Below are positions 6,498 to 14,183 of a stretch of 33,368 nucleotides of DNA, piece by piece. The stretch comes from Anaerolineae bacterium (lineage in GTDB: Bacteria > Chloroflexota > Anaerolineae > JAADDB01). The number at the start of each line of letters is the position of its first letter. Position 1 is the first letter of the stretch. The notes beneath the pieces were generated by a model. The model was not told the DNA's origin. It saw only the letters and a program-made list of their open reading frames with translations, and searched no databases. Where the stretch lies: the NCBI GenBank assembly GCA_015490995.1, contig WFWT01000139.1:1-33368 (forward strand), written 5' to 3'. Both the position numbers and the translations under genes were made by a program.

Positions 6498-8999
6498 ATG
6501 CGATATAAGCTGATCTTGCTTTTAGGTGTGGGCTTGGTGCTTGTTCTGCTGGGTGCGGGGCTGTGGGGCTATGGCCGACGTGGGACTTCTTCGCCTTCGG
6601 TGGCAACCCCGAGTGTGACGCTGAGCGTTCCCGACCGTGTATCCCCCTTATCCCCTTCCTCTCCACGATTTACCCCGACCCCTACACCGACCCCGTCCGC
6701 CACACCTACCCCGACGCCGACTTGGACGCCCACTTGGACACCAACACCCACACCGGTACTGCAGGTGCGAGATTGGTTGTGGTTGCAGGAGGACGGTGCA
6801 ACTACAGCCGCGTTGAGGGCTGCGGCGCAGAACGCCGCGGGAGAGGAAAGGATCCACCTTCAAGTATTGCTGGCACAGACATTGCGCCGTCAAGGCAGGG
6901 TGCAAGGGGCGATAGACATTATCACTGCCCTCATGGCCGATAGCGCGACACCGGCCACGATCAGACCATTCCTCATCCTAGAGCAGGCGCGTCTGTTAAG
7001 GGCCCAAGGTCGTTATTCGGAAGCTGTAGGTACGTTGGAGACATGGCTTTCTTCGGCTACCGGAGTGCTGGTGGGGCGGGGATATTATGAACTGGCGCGC
7101 CTTTATCGGGATCAAGGCATGGTGGACAAAGCCATCGATGCGTATCGTCGTGCGGTGCAACACGCCGGTGAAGTGGAGCGACGGATGTGGCGATACGAAC
7201 TGGCCGCGTACTTGGCAGCCGAAGGGAGGGTGACCGACGCGCTGGCAGCTTACATGGCACTCGCGGACGAAACCCAAGATCCGGCTGCACGCGCCCAAAC
7301 GTTGCTCACGGTGGGACGCCTCCAACTACAGTTAGGGAACACCGCAGCCGCAATGGAGGTATTTCGTCAGGTGCTGGAACTGGCTGCCAACACCCGTCAG
7401 GGACGGCAACCGGCGCAAATTAATCGTCGGGCAGTATCTGCAGCGTACGATGCATTACGCGGCCTGCTGGCCAACGGGCAGGCTGTTGACGACTATACTC
7501 GGGGCGTGATAGACGTGGAGGCCGGCGCGTACGCGGTCGCCGTGCAGGTGCTTGTCCGGTATTTGGACACAGTCGAGCCTCATTTTGGGGACGCGCATGC
7601 CTACCTGGCGCGAGCACTGGAAGGCACCGGCAACGCTCTGGCCGCCGTTGAGCAGTGGGAGACGTTGATCGCTACCCATCCGGAATGTCCTTGTTGGGGG
7701 GACGCGTGGTTCAACTTGGCGCGGTTATACCGTAGACAGGGCAACCGGGCACAGGCGTACCAGGTGTTGCAACGGCTGATTCGTCACCCGCGCGCGTCCC
7801 AGGCCTTACGGGCCCGTGCGCGTTTGCAGGCCGCGGACGACCTCGTCGCGTTGGGTGAGGAGGACACTGCGCTGCCGGAATATGTCCGACTGGCTCAAGA
7901 ACCTGTTTCGCCCAACATCCGCTACCGAGCAGCCCTTACCGCGGCTGTGCTGGCATATCCTGTCCGCGCGGACATAGGGCTCACCGCAGTGCGCGTGGCC
8001 TTAGCCCAAGATCCACCTCCTGTCTGGGCCGATCCGCTGCGTTACTGGGAGGGGCGGCTTCTCTTGGCGCAAGGACGGCAGGCAGAGGCAGTAATGGTAT
8101 GGCGGGAATTAGCCACCAGACGTCCCCTCTCCTACTACGCCTTTCGGGCTGCGGAACAGTTGCAGGAGCTGGGGGTCGATCCAGGGCCGTGGTGGACCGG
8201 GCAGGTGCCTGACGCCGGAGCAGGGGTGTTGCCCGTGCCCTCGCGCGCTGTGGAGGTCTTCTTACAACAGTATACCCTGTCCCCCGCGGTACGGATGGCA
8301 TTGCAACGTGGGGCCGCTTACGCGACGGTGGGCCTGCCGGTGACGGCGGATCGGTACTTCCGACAGGCCATTGCGGCTATAGCTGAGCCAGACGTTTTGC
8401 TTGCGCTGGGTGAAACTTTTATCGGGATGGGAATGCCACACTTAGGCGTTCAAGTGGGGGTGCGCTTCCTGCAGGTGACCGGCATCTCCCTCAACGAGGC
8501 TCCACCGCAACTTTGGCCCCTGTTGTACCCGACACCGGCCCGCAGGTTTGTGGAGCAGGTGGCTGCAGCCTATGACGTGGATCCGGCCCTTCTATTTGCC
8601 ATGATGCGTCAGGAGAGCCGGTTCCTGCCTTGGGCGACCAGTCCAGCTCAAGCTCAGGGCGTCATGCAGCTCATTCCCGACACGGCCCGATACGTTGCCC
8701 GGCAAATGGGCGTGCCGGCCGCGGCGGAGGAGCTTTACCGGCCGGTGTGGAATATCCCCATGGGTGTGTTCTACTTTGCCGACGCGCTGCGGCGCTTTGG
8801 TGGTCAGGTACCCGTGGCTCTTGCCGTGTACAATGCCGGACCGGGAAACGCTGCGCGGTGGGTTCAACGATGGGGGGAGGACTTGGATGTGTTCCTGGAG
8901 CGCATTCCCTTCCTGGAAACCCGCACATATCTGCGGGAGGTGCTGCGTCAAGCTGCGGTGTACCGCGCACTGTACTATTGCCCACGACCAACGTGCTGA
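6498..8999 (+). CDS. Membrane-anchored TPR lytic murein transglycosylase (SLT family)
   Basis: This is an 833-aa cell-wall enzyme that should cleave the MurNAc-GlcNAc bond of peptidoglycan with 1,6-anhydro ring formation, outside the membrane. Residues ~4-25 form an N-terminal membrane anchor. A Thr/Pro-rich linker (59-86, TPTPTPTPSATP-like) follows, then a long helical solenoid with TPR-like repeats (~100-660). The C-terminal SLT domain (~680-825) has the catalytic Glu706 in MMRQESRF, then AQGVMQLIPDTA and AVYNAGPG. The order resembles Slt70, with an added anchor and linker. ATG 6498 sits 7 bases after AGGGGAG (6485-6490), while GTG 6492 is only one base after it. The solenoid may bind partner proteins or shape substrate access. 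It is followed by a PAP2 gene, plausibly for recycling the lipid carrier. Confidence 0.92.
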   Translation: MRYKLILLLGVGLVLVLLGAGLWGYGRRGTSSPSVATPSVTLSVPDRVSPLSPSSPRFTPTPTPTPSATPTPTPTWTPTWTPTPTPVLQVRDWLWLQEDGATTAALRAAAQNAAGEERIHLQVLLAQTLRRQGRVQGAIDIITALMADSATPATIRPFLILEQARLLRAQGRYSEAVGTLETWLSSATGVLVGRGYYELARLYRDQGMVDKAIDAYRRAVQHAGEVERRMWRYELAAYLAAEGRVTDALAAYMALADETQDPAARAQTLLTVGRLQLQLGNTAAAMEVFRQVLELAANTRQGRQPAQINRRAVSAAYDALRGLLANGQAVDDYTRGVIDVEAGAYAVAVQVLVRYLDTVEPHFGDAHAYLARALEGTGNALAAVEQWETLIATHPECPCWGDAWFNLARLYRRQGNRAQAYQVLQRLIRHPRASQALRARARLQAADDLVALGEEDTALPEYVRLAQEPVSPNIRYRAALTAAVLAYPVRADIGLTAVRVALAQDPPPVWADPLRYWEGRLLLAQGRQAEAVMVWRELATRRPLSYYAFRAAEQLQELGVDPGPWWTGQVPDAGAGVLPVPSRAVEVFLQQYTLSPAVRMALQRGAAYATVGLPVTADRYFRQAIAAIAEPDVLLALGETFIGMGMPHLGVQVGVRFLQVTGISLNEAPPQLWPLLYPTPARRFVEQVAAAYDVDPALLFAMMRQESRFLPWATSPAQAQGVMQLIPDTARYVARQMGVPAAAEELYRPVWNIPMGVFYFADALRRFGGQVPVALAVYNAGPGNAARWVQRWGEDLDVFLERIPFLETRTYLREVLRQAAVYRALYYCPRPTC

Positions 9000-9137
9000 C
9001 CTGTGCAAGGTGATAGATGTCCCATCCCGCGCGAGGATTTGACAGGAGGCCGCGGTTGACGCATGCTCCCTGCACGTCGGTAGGTGTAGCAACCTCCGAG
9101 GCAAGAAAGATCTTGTGGGAGAACAAACAGGAGGCTG

Positions 9138-9659
9138 ATGAAGGTTTGGGAACGACTTCACCGGTGGGACGCGAGGCTCACCGCGAAAGTTCACATCCCG
9201 GTGGGACATCCGCTGCGCCGGGGTGTGGTGGTGGGCGCGCATCTAGGCGATGGTCCCCTGTGGGTTGGGTTATGGGCGCTGGGCTGGTGGTACTGGTGGG
9301 ACATTCCGCGCCTTCAGCGGGGGATTCTCCTGTGGGTCTTTAGCGCGGCTTTAGCCGCGGTGATCACTTACGCCATCAAGTTTACGGTAAAGCGACCACG
9401 GCCGCGACAGCTGGCAGGGTTTTATTCTCAGCGATATGACGCGCACGCGTTTCCGTCCGGACATGCCACACGGATGGGTACCGTCGCTCTGTGGGGAAGT
9501 ATGCTTTTCCCGCAGTGGCAACCGGTGTTCTGGGGGATTAGTGTGTGGTGTGTGGTGAGCCGGGTGGCCCTGGGTGTGCATTATGTGGGCGACGTGGTGG
9601 GGGGCTTCCTTATCGGTCTCCTCGTTTCATTAGGACTGTTCGCAATGGTCGGGATCTAA
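9138..9659 (+). CDS. Small PAP2-family membrane phosphatase, 173 aa
   Basis: This is a compact PAP2 protein with all catalytic motifs: K81/K85 and RPRP at 86-89, PSGHATR at 106-112, and SR141-142 with H148 and D152. Four to five hydrophobic segments are visible, and the protein ends right after the third motif and one last membrane helix. Its size fits undecaprenyl-pyrophosphate or phosphatidylglycerophosphate phosphatases, but the substrate is not determined by sequence. AGGAGG at 9129-9134 is 3 bases before the ATG, which is close but usable. It lies 138 bases after the lytic transglycosylase; that gap has a TTGACA at 9039-9044 without a clear -10. It is the second PAP2 gene in 5 kb and is not a close copy of the first. 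Confidence 0.9.
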   Translation: MKVWERLHRWDARLTAKVHIPVGHPLRRGVVVGAHLGDGPLWVGLWALGWWYWWDIPRLQRGILLWVFSAALAAVITYAIKFTVKRPRPRQLAGFYSQRYDAHAFPSGHATRMGTVALWGSMLFPQWQPVFWGISVWCVVSRVALGVHYVGDVVGGFLIGLLVSLGLFAMVGI

Positions 9660-9660
9660 A

Positions 9661-9702
9661 GGGAGGGTGTGGCAGGAACGTAAATATGTGCCACACCCTC
9701 CC
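9661..9702. terminator. Bidirectional terminator-like hairpin between convergent genes
   Basis: GGGAGGGTGTGGCA (9661-9674) and TGCCACACCCTCCC (9689-9702) form a perfect 14-bp stem with a 14-base loop. It begins 2 bases after the PAP2 stop codon and ends 14 bases before the usp stop codon, so it can end transcripts from both sides. Neither flank has a real U-tract, so it may work as a strong hairpin without one or as an mRNA 3'-end stabiliser. Confidence 0.8.
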
Positions 9703-9715
9703 GCTTGGTGACCCT

Positions 9716-10423
9716 TTAGTGTACCACCAGGACCGGACAGGTGGCCATGCGTACCACCCGTTCGCTCACACTGCCCAGGACGAGTCCCCGAATTGCGCCC
9801 AGCCCGCGTGAGCCCACAATAATGAGATCTGCTTCACGGGCCTCAGCCACCGTCAGGATAGCCCGGGGGGCAGGCCCTTCCAGTACTTCCATTTCCACGT
9901 CCACTCCTGCTCTCTGCATGGCATCCGCGTACGGCTTGAGGAGTTCCCGTCCTCGCTCCACCTCGGCGCCGGCTAGGCGGTAGAATTGTTCGTCACCCAG
10001 CACGGTGGGAATGGGTGGGTACGCGTGCACGAGGTAAACCTTAGCGTTATGTTGCTGGGCCAGGTGGGCGGCATACGCAACTACTCGGGCGGAGTGTGGG
10101 GACCCATCGATCGCGGCTACGATAGTCTTAAACCGGACGGTGGGAATGTCCAGGGAGCGGACTGCCGGCGTTTCGGCCGGTTCACTCCCTCGTGAGGCCG
10201 GCGTGTCTTCTGGCAGCGGTCGAAAGCGGAACCGGGGACAGCGATGCCCACGGATAGCGCTTTCCATGACATAAGGCTCGCCGAGCATACACCCGGTGCC
10301 CGTGTAGTATTGACAATTGGCGCATACCCGCAGATGCCACCCGCAGTTAGGGCATCGGTCGTCCGGTTCCGGGGACAGGTTGCTGATAGGGTAACCGCAG
10401 TGGTGACACGTGTATTTGGCCAT
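9716..10423 (-). CDS. Zinc-ribbon/universal stress protein fusion, 235 aa
   Basis: The N-terminal ~65 residues are cysteine-rich: CHHCG (C6, C9) with CPNCG (C24, C27) form a classic zinc ribbon. C34, C37, C45 and C62 (CANCQYY, GCMLG, RCPRF) may make a second metal site. A proline-rich linker leads to a UspA domain (98-235) with the nucleotide-binding signature G204-x2-G207-x9-G217-S218, so ATP binding is expected. Usp proteins modulate stress survival; the ribbon suggests protein or nucleic-acid contact, which is inference. ATG 10423 has GAGGAG 6 bases upstream; the longer frame to 10510 would add a leader-encoded, unconserved-looking tail. It is the last gene of the minus-strand stress block. 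Confidence 0.9.
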   Translation of the reverse strand: MAKYTCHHCGYPISNLSPEPDDRCPNCGWHLRVCANCQYYTGTGCMLGEPYVMESAIRGHRCPRFRFRPLPEDTPASRGSEPAETPAVRSLDIPTVRFKTIVAAIDGSPHSARVVAYAAHLAQQHNAKVYLVHAYPPIPTVLGDEQFYRLAGAEVERGRELLKPYADAMQRAGVDVEMEVLEGPAPRAILTVAEAREADLIIVGSRGLGAIRGLVLGSVSERVVRMATCPVLVVH

Positions 10424-10434
10424 GGTATGCTCCT

Positions 10435-10454
10435 CATCAGGTGTGCAGCTGATG
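10435..10454 (-). promoter_or_regulatory. Small hairpin abutting the usp ribosome-binding site
   Basis: CATCAG (10435-10440) and CTGATG (10449-10454) form a 6-bp stem with an 8-base loop. On the mRNA its 3' arm directly touches the AGGAG of the usp gene. It could modulate translation of usp. The pairing is exact, but the stem is short. Confidence 0.35.
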
Positions 10455-10462
10455 CGGTGTTT

Positions 10463-10500
10463 CCGCGGCGCCGAAGAGGAGGCACTCCCTGGCGCCGCGG
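10463..10500 (-). terminator. Intercistronic hairpin between coiled-coil gene and usp
   Basis: CCGCGGCGCC (10463-10472) and GGCGCCGCGG (10491-10500) form a perfect 10-bp GC-only stem with an 18-base loop, which can itself fold (GGAG/CTCC). It starts 10 bases after the stop codon of the coiled-coil gene and lies 40 bases before usp. With no U-tract it may be a partial terminator, an mRNA processing site or a stabiliser that sets the usp level relative to upstream genes. Confidence 0.6.
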
Positions 10501-10510
10501 GGCATGCCAA

Positions 10511-10942
10511 CTATGATCGTATTTCCCGAAGGCGTTTGCGGGCTTCCAGCGCGCGCAGCTCGGCCTTTTTGCGGGCCAATTGGGCCTGTAACTGGGCGTC
10601 ATGCGCGACCCGCTGCGCCCGCTCTTGGATTTCCGCCAGCTCCTCTCGAACCCGTTCCAACATGGATTCGAGGTTCTCCCGGCCTTCGCTCAGGCGTTTT
10701 TCGACTTCCGCGCTGACTTCGGCCTGAAGTTCCAGTGCCTTCTCCTGTACTCGCTCACTTACTTGGTGAGCTTTGTCCAGGGTGACGGTTTGTAGTTCAA
10801 TGGCCTGTTCCCGCAACGTGCGAGCCCGTTCCTCCAGTTCTCGGCGCAGCCGTTCATCTCGTTGGAAGAGCCACGCCGCTGCAGCCGCGCCGATGGCTAT
10901 ACCGGCCAACATGAACCACAATCGATGGGTGCGTCCACTCAT
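10511..10942 (-). CDS. Membrane-anchored coiled-coil protein (YtxH-like), 143 aa
   Basis: A single N-terminal membrane helix (~9-26, Ala-rich, FMLAGIAIGAAAAAWLF) is followed by ~115 residues of nearly continuous charged coiled coil (E, R, Q, L and A rich heptads from ~28 to 140). No catalytic residues are visible. The layout resembles YtxH-like and other stress-associated envelope proteins, but low-complexity helices look alike, so family membership is uncertain. AGGAGG 6 bases before the ATG at 10942 is a strong start. It sits 66 bases after the Vms1-like gene and 87 bases before usp, on the same strand. A scaffold or membrane-tether role for neighbouring products is possible but not shown. 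Confidence 0.75.
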   Translation of the reverse strand: MSGRTHRLWFMLAGIAIGAAAAAWLFQRDERLRRELEERARTLREQAIELQTVTLDKAHQVSERVQEKALELQAEVSAEVEKRLSEGRENLESMLERVREELAEIQERAQRVAHDAQLQAQLARKKAELRALEARKRLREIRS

Positions 10943-11008
10943 TTCTCACCTCCTCCTTGGCCTTTGCGTGAACCAGCGACAAGGTGGTTACCGGGCCTTT
11001 CGATGGGT

Positions 11009-12205
11009 TTAATAACGCAACAGAGCTCCGATTAACCCGCGCTCGCGAAAGACATCCTTCATCGGACCGCGTAAGATTTCCACCGTCCCGCCGGTGCTCA
11101 ACACCTTTTGCATGGCCAGGTCCACGACGTCCTCTACCTCTGTTAGGATTCCCCCGCAATACGGACAGCTCTCGGGCGGTTTTTCCAGGATATCCGCCAC
11201 CAACCCGGCGCACTGGGAGCATTCCCAACCGGGGTGCTCCAGTCCCTCTGGGACTACCAGAAGCGCTACCCGCTGCTGTTGGACGGCCATTAACACATCC
11301 GCGTAGCCGAGAACGCCGTTTTGGCCCTTCTCCGCGGCGGTAATAACCTGGTCCACCCGTTCTGCCTCGATTTGGCGTTCGATTTCCTGGGCTAGGGCCC
11401 TGACCTTGTCCCGGATGACGTTTAGGTTGTCTGTGATGCTGGCCGGCAATTCGCCGGCGATGCGTTGTTGGAGGGCTTTGGGAAGGTAATCCCGTACTTG
11501 GGCAACGTTCTCTTCCGTGCCCATAAGGACAATGCGTTGCCAGTTATCCCGTTCGGCTAGGCGGGCAGCCACTTCGGCCACGGAACGGAAGTGGTGCATC
11601 GCGTGGTCGTCCACGTGACGCTGATAGCGGGCCTGGGACCACCCGCCGGCTTTGTGCCGATTAGGCACGTAATCGTGCAGTGCGAAGGAGTATTCTGCAA
11701 TTTCGCCCAGGTAAAACAGGAAAAAGCGCGCCTCTTCTCGAGTGGTAAGCACCACACCAAACCGTTCGTATTCATCCATTACTGTCAACAGCGGACGTAG
11801 GTACGGTCGGTCGTCCCATACCAGCCGGGTGCGGATGCGCACTGGAATCCGGTACACGCGCCACAAGTTAGCCGGTTCACCGGTAAAGATCACCAGGCTG
11901 CGGCCGGGTTCTTTGAGCTCGTACATCAAGTAACGTTCAATGCGGGCCAGTTCGTTCTCAAACGCGCGGCGCTCCTGCTTGTCCGTGATCCGCTCGTACC
12001 ATGTCCGTGCCATGTCCTTCAGCTTTAAGCGGACCTTGCCTGTGGCCACCTGTTCTGGGGAGATGTCCAGGTAAGCGCTGAGAATGCCTCGCGTGGGCAG
12101 TGTCAGCTCAGTCAGGGGTTCTAATTCGTCCGGCTTAAGGAAATCAAACCCACGTTCGTCGTCACCGATGAGTTCAAGCCGGATGGAGTCCAGGTCGACG
12201 CTCAT
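11009..12205 (-). CDS. Vms1/Ankzf1-type peptidyl-tRNA hydrolase (bacterial eRF1-like, baeRF family) with zinc ribbon
   Basis: This 398-aa protein is related to the eukaryotic/archaeal release-factor superfamily. Residues ~35-125 (ILSAYLDISPE onward) are the N-terminal domain and ~125-270 the catalytic-type domain. The loop AGGWSQARYQRH (186-197) aligns with the GGQSALRFAR-type loop of eRF1: the Gln of GGQ is replaced by Trp and a Gln follows two residues later, as in the GxSQ loops of Vms1-like proteins. Residues ~280-398 form a third domain with a zinc ribbon (C329, C332, C347, C350). Vms1 releases nascent chains from tRNA on stalled large subunits, so a ribosome-rescue or hibernation role is likely here; activity is not proven. 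GGAGGAGGAG upstream of ATG 12205 is a very strong ribosome-binding site. It lies 39 bases after the sigma-factor gene. Confidence 0.85.
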   Translation of the reverse strand: MSVDLDSIRLELIGDDERGFDFLKPDELEPLTELTLPTRGILSAYLDISPEQVATGKVRLKLKDMARTWYERITDKQERRAFENELARIERYLMYELKEPGRSLVIFTGEPANLWRVYRIPVRIRTRLVWDDRPYLRPLLTVMDEYERFGVVLTTREEARFFLFYLGEIAEYSFALHDYVPNRHKAGGWSQARYQRHVDDHAMHHFRSVAEVAARLAERDNWQRIVLMGTEENVAQVRDYLPKALQQRIAGELPASITDNLNVIRDKVRALAQEIERQIEAERVDQVITAAEKGQNGVLGYADVLMAVQQQRVALLVVPEGLEHPGWECSQCAGLVADILEKPPESCPYCGGILTEVEDVVDLAMQKVLSTGGTVEILRGPMKDVFRERGLIGALLRY

Positions 12206-12244
12206 AATCTCTCCTCCTCCTCACGTGTTGTGTACGGTATTGGA

Positions 12245-12946
12245 TTAAGTGGGTCTATCCGGTGCGGTGGACGTAGGGTTACCATGTCCCTCGGCTGCCT
12301 GTGGCCGGGCCGCCGTTAATTGGGCCCGCAACGCGTCCCGTGCTTGGATCAGGTGTTGTTTGACAGTTGCTGTATCCCATCCATAGATACGGGCGATCTC
12401 GTCTTCCCGTAGGCCCTCCAGGGCGTGGAGGACGAACACCTCCCGGGTCCTGGGGGGCAGGGTGGCCAGAGCTTGTTGCAGGGGATGGCTGAGTTCTGCC
12501 AGTTCCAACCATTCTTCGGGCGATCGTGCAGCAGGGTCGGACAACAGGTCCTCCCAAGTGACCACGTCGTCCGGGGTGTAAAACTCGTAAATTTCGGTGT
12601 CCAAGTCCAGGGTGCTGACATCCTCCTGGGAAACCAATTCTTCCAAGGGGATGTCGTCGGAGGGCCGTTCGCGGGCTGCCTTCAGGTACTGGCGTAGACG
12701 CCGTAGGGCGAGTTGCAAGAGCCAGGGTCGTAAGGAACCTTGCGGTCGGTTCTCCCAGGCAGAGAGCGCGGTGGCGATGACGTCGTCCACCACATCCTCC
12801 GGCCGGACGGCCTCGGCGGGTAGGAGGCCCAACCCTTCGTAGTACTCGATTTCTCGCCGGACGAAGGTGTGCAGGTGGTGCAGGTAAGGTTCCAGCGCGG
12901 CTTTTGGTTCCGGCATGGGGGACGACGGTTCACGCAGGGTGATCAT
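12245..12946 (-). CDS. ECF-like sigma-70 family factor, 233 aa
   Basis: The N-terminal half (~20-95) is a divergent sigma region 2: helical, with EDVVDDVIATAL and RPWLLQLALRRLRQYL. A long acidic linker (~96-160, many D/E and an EIYEFYTPDD stretch) follows. Region 4 (~163-212) is clear: LPPRTREVFVLHALEGLREDEIARIYG then TVKQHLIQARDALRAQL, the -35-binding helix-turn-helix. No anti-sigma gene or membrane sensor is adjacent, so regulation may act through the linker, through the neighbours, or at transcription. GGGAGG 6 bases before ATG 12946 supports the start. The gene overlaps the end of the BON gene by 17 bases, which points to translational coupling. It could direct transcription of the surrounding stress genes; that is inference. 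Confidence 0.8.
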   Translation of the reverse strand: MITLREPSSPMPEPKAALEPYLHHLHTFVRREIEYYEGLGLLPAEAVRPEDVVDDVIATALSAWENRPQGSLRPWLLQLALRRLRQYLKAARERPSDDIPLEELVSQEDVSTLDLDTEIYEFYTPDDVVTWEDLLSDPAARSPEEWLELAELSHPLQQALATLPPRTREVFVLHALEGLREDEIARIYGWDTATVKQHLIQARDALRAQLTAARPQAAEGHGNPTSTAPDRPT

Positions 12947-13409
12947 GGTCCGCCTCCCGCACTTTGAGCGCGTTAATCACCTTGCGAACGCCGGGCACGC
13001 GCTGGGCAATGGCCTCAGCCCGCCGACGGTCTTCTTCGGAGGAGACATACCCCCACAGGGTGACCGCGCCGGCTACCACGTTGACCTGAATGCCGGGGAA
13101 ATCATCCTCCAGGCTTGGTTCTTGCTCTAGGGCAGCGGCTACCGCGCGCTCCAATTCCTCGTCTGCCAGCAGTTCGTTGCGAACTTGCCGCACGCCCGGC
13201 ACTTCCTGGGCTACGGCGGTGGCCATGTGTTTGAGGGTACGGGTGGGCACCCACCCTCGCAGTACAACGTCGTGATTTTCCACGTGCACCGCGATGGGCA
13301 ACACCAGCTCTCGAAACGGCGGGTACGCGTGGTTCAGCGCGTGATAGACTCGTTCCCGCAGTTCTTCCGCTTCTTCAGGTGAGAGTGTGGGCTGCCGGTG
13401 TTCGTTCAT
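12930..13409 (-). CDS. Twin BON-domain protein, 159 aa
   Basis: Two BON domains can be read, ~16-82 and ~86-152, each with the pattern of a helix, a strand containing V-x-V-x2-x-V-x-L-x-G (VENHDVVLRGWV; VVAGAVTLWGYV), and a final VPGVRxVxNxL (VPGVRQVRNELL; VPGVRKVINALK). BON domains bind phospholipid or help assemble envelope and stress proteins. No signal peptide or membrane helix is present, so this copy is probably cytosolic. The gene has GAGGAGG-like sequence just upstream of ATG 13409 and overlaps the start of the sigma-factor gene. It lies 72 bases after the rhomboid gene. Cytosolic BON proteins elsewhere often sit with Usp, Hsp20 and CBS genes, in keeping with this context. Confidence 0.9.
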   Translation of the reverse strand: MNEHRQPTLSPEEAEELRERVYHALNHAYPPFRELVLPIAVHVENHDVVLRGWVPTRTLKHMATAVAQEVPGVRQVRNELLADEELERAVAAALEQEPSLEDDFPGIQVNVVAGAVTLWGYVSSEEDRRRAEAIAQRVPGVRKVINALKVREADHDHPA

Positions 13410-13481
13410 GTTCCCCCCCTCCTCGTCATGTCCACGGTCCGCGTCGGAGCCGCGCCTGGCGAGGTCGGGTTCGTCTAAAGG

Positions 13482-14183
13482 TCACCACCGCATTCGGTCA
13501 TAATCGTAGACAAAGTAGTACGGCGGTCGTCGTTCTCGGAAGATAGGGCCGAGGATCAGGCCGGCTACAAAGCCGCCGATGTGTGCCCACCAGGCGACGC
13601 CTCCCACTTGCAAGGCACCGGTAGCCAACGCAAGCAGACCGTTTAGGTACTGGCTCAGGAACCAGTAGCCTAGGGCGATCATTGCCGGAATCTCCACCAG
13701 TGTGAAGTAGAAGAAGATAGGCACCCCAAGCACGACCCGGCTGGTGGGAAAGAAGATCATGTACGCGCCCAACACGCCTGATATGGCACCACTGGCCCCA
13801 ATGCTGGGAATGGTGGACGTGGGCGTCATGAAGGCCTGGGCCAGGGCGGCCAACACGCCCGAAAGCAAGTAGAACACAAGATACCGCAAATGGCCCATCT
13901 GATCTTCAACGTTGTCCCCGAAGATCCACAGGTACACCATGTTGCCGATAATGTGGTACCAGCCCCCGTGCAAAAACTGGCTTGTGATCAGGGTAAGCAG
14001 CACCTCCGGTTGTTCGGTCCAGCGCCACAAACGTGCCGGGATAACCCCATATCGCTCGAAGAGGACGCGGACTTCTGGACCGTATCGTAGTTCGATGAGG
14101 AAGATAAAAACGTTGATCGCGATCAGGGTGTAAGTGACCCAGGGAAACCGTCGGCGAGGGACCGAATCGCCCAGCGGTATCAT
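13482..14183 (-). CDS. Rhomboid-family intramembrane serine protease
   Basis: This is a 233-aa polytopic protease that cuts transmembrane helices inside the bilayer. The catalytic dyad is Ser131 in GASGAISG (129-136) and His201 in AHIGGF (200-205); HIIGNM (77-82) supplies the oxyanion Asn81. About six hydrophobic segments are visible, starting with ~15-32. The C-terminal ~20 residues (Tyr/Arg rich) are cytosolic or extracellular tail. The stop of the SDH protease gene and the start of this gene share ATGA (14180-14183), so the two are translationally coupled. AGGAGG 9 bases upstream also supports the start. Natural substrates are unknown. Confidence 0.95.
   Translation of the reverse strand: MIPLGDSVPRRRFPWVTYTLIAINVFIFLIELRYGPEVRVLFERYGVIPARLWRWTEQPEVLLTLITSQFLHGGWYHIIGNMVYLWIFGDNVEDQMGHLRYLVFYLLSGVLAALAQAFMTPTSTIPSIGASGAISGVLGAYMIFFPTSRVVLGVPIFFYFTLVEIPAMIALGYWFLSQYLNGLLALATGALQVGGVAWWAHIGGFVAGLILGPIFRERRPPYYFVYDYDRMRW

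Noticed and set aside
6664-6760. Short tandem repeats as a possible satellite or CRISPR remnant
   Set aside because: The repeats are in frame and encode the Thr/Pro linker of the transglycosylase; there are no spacers.
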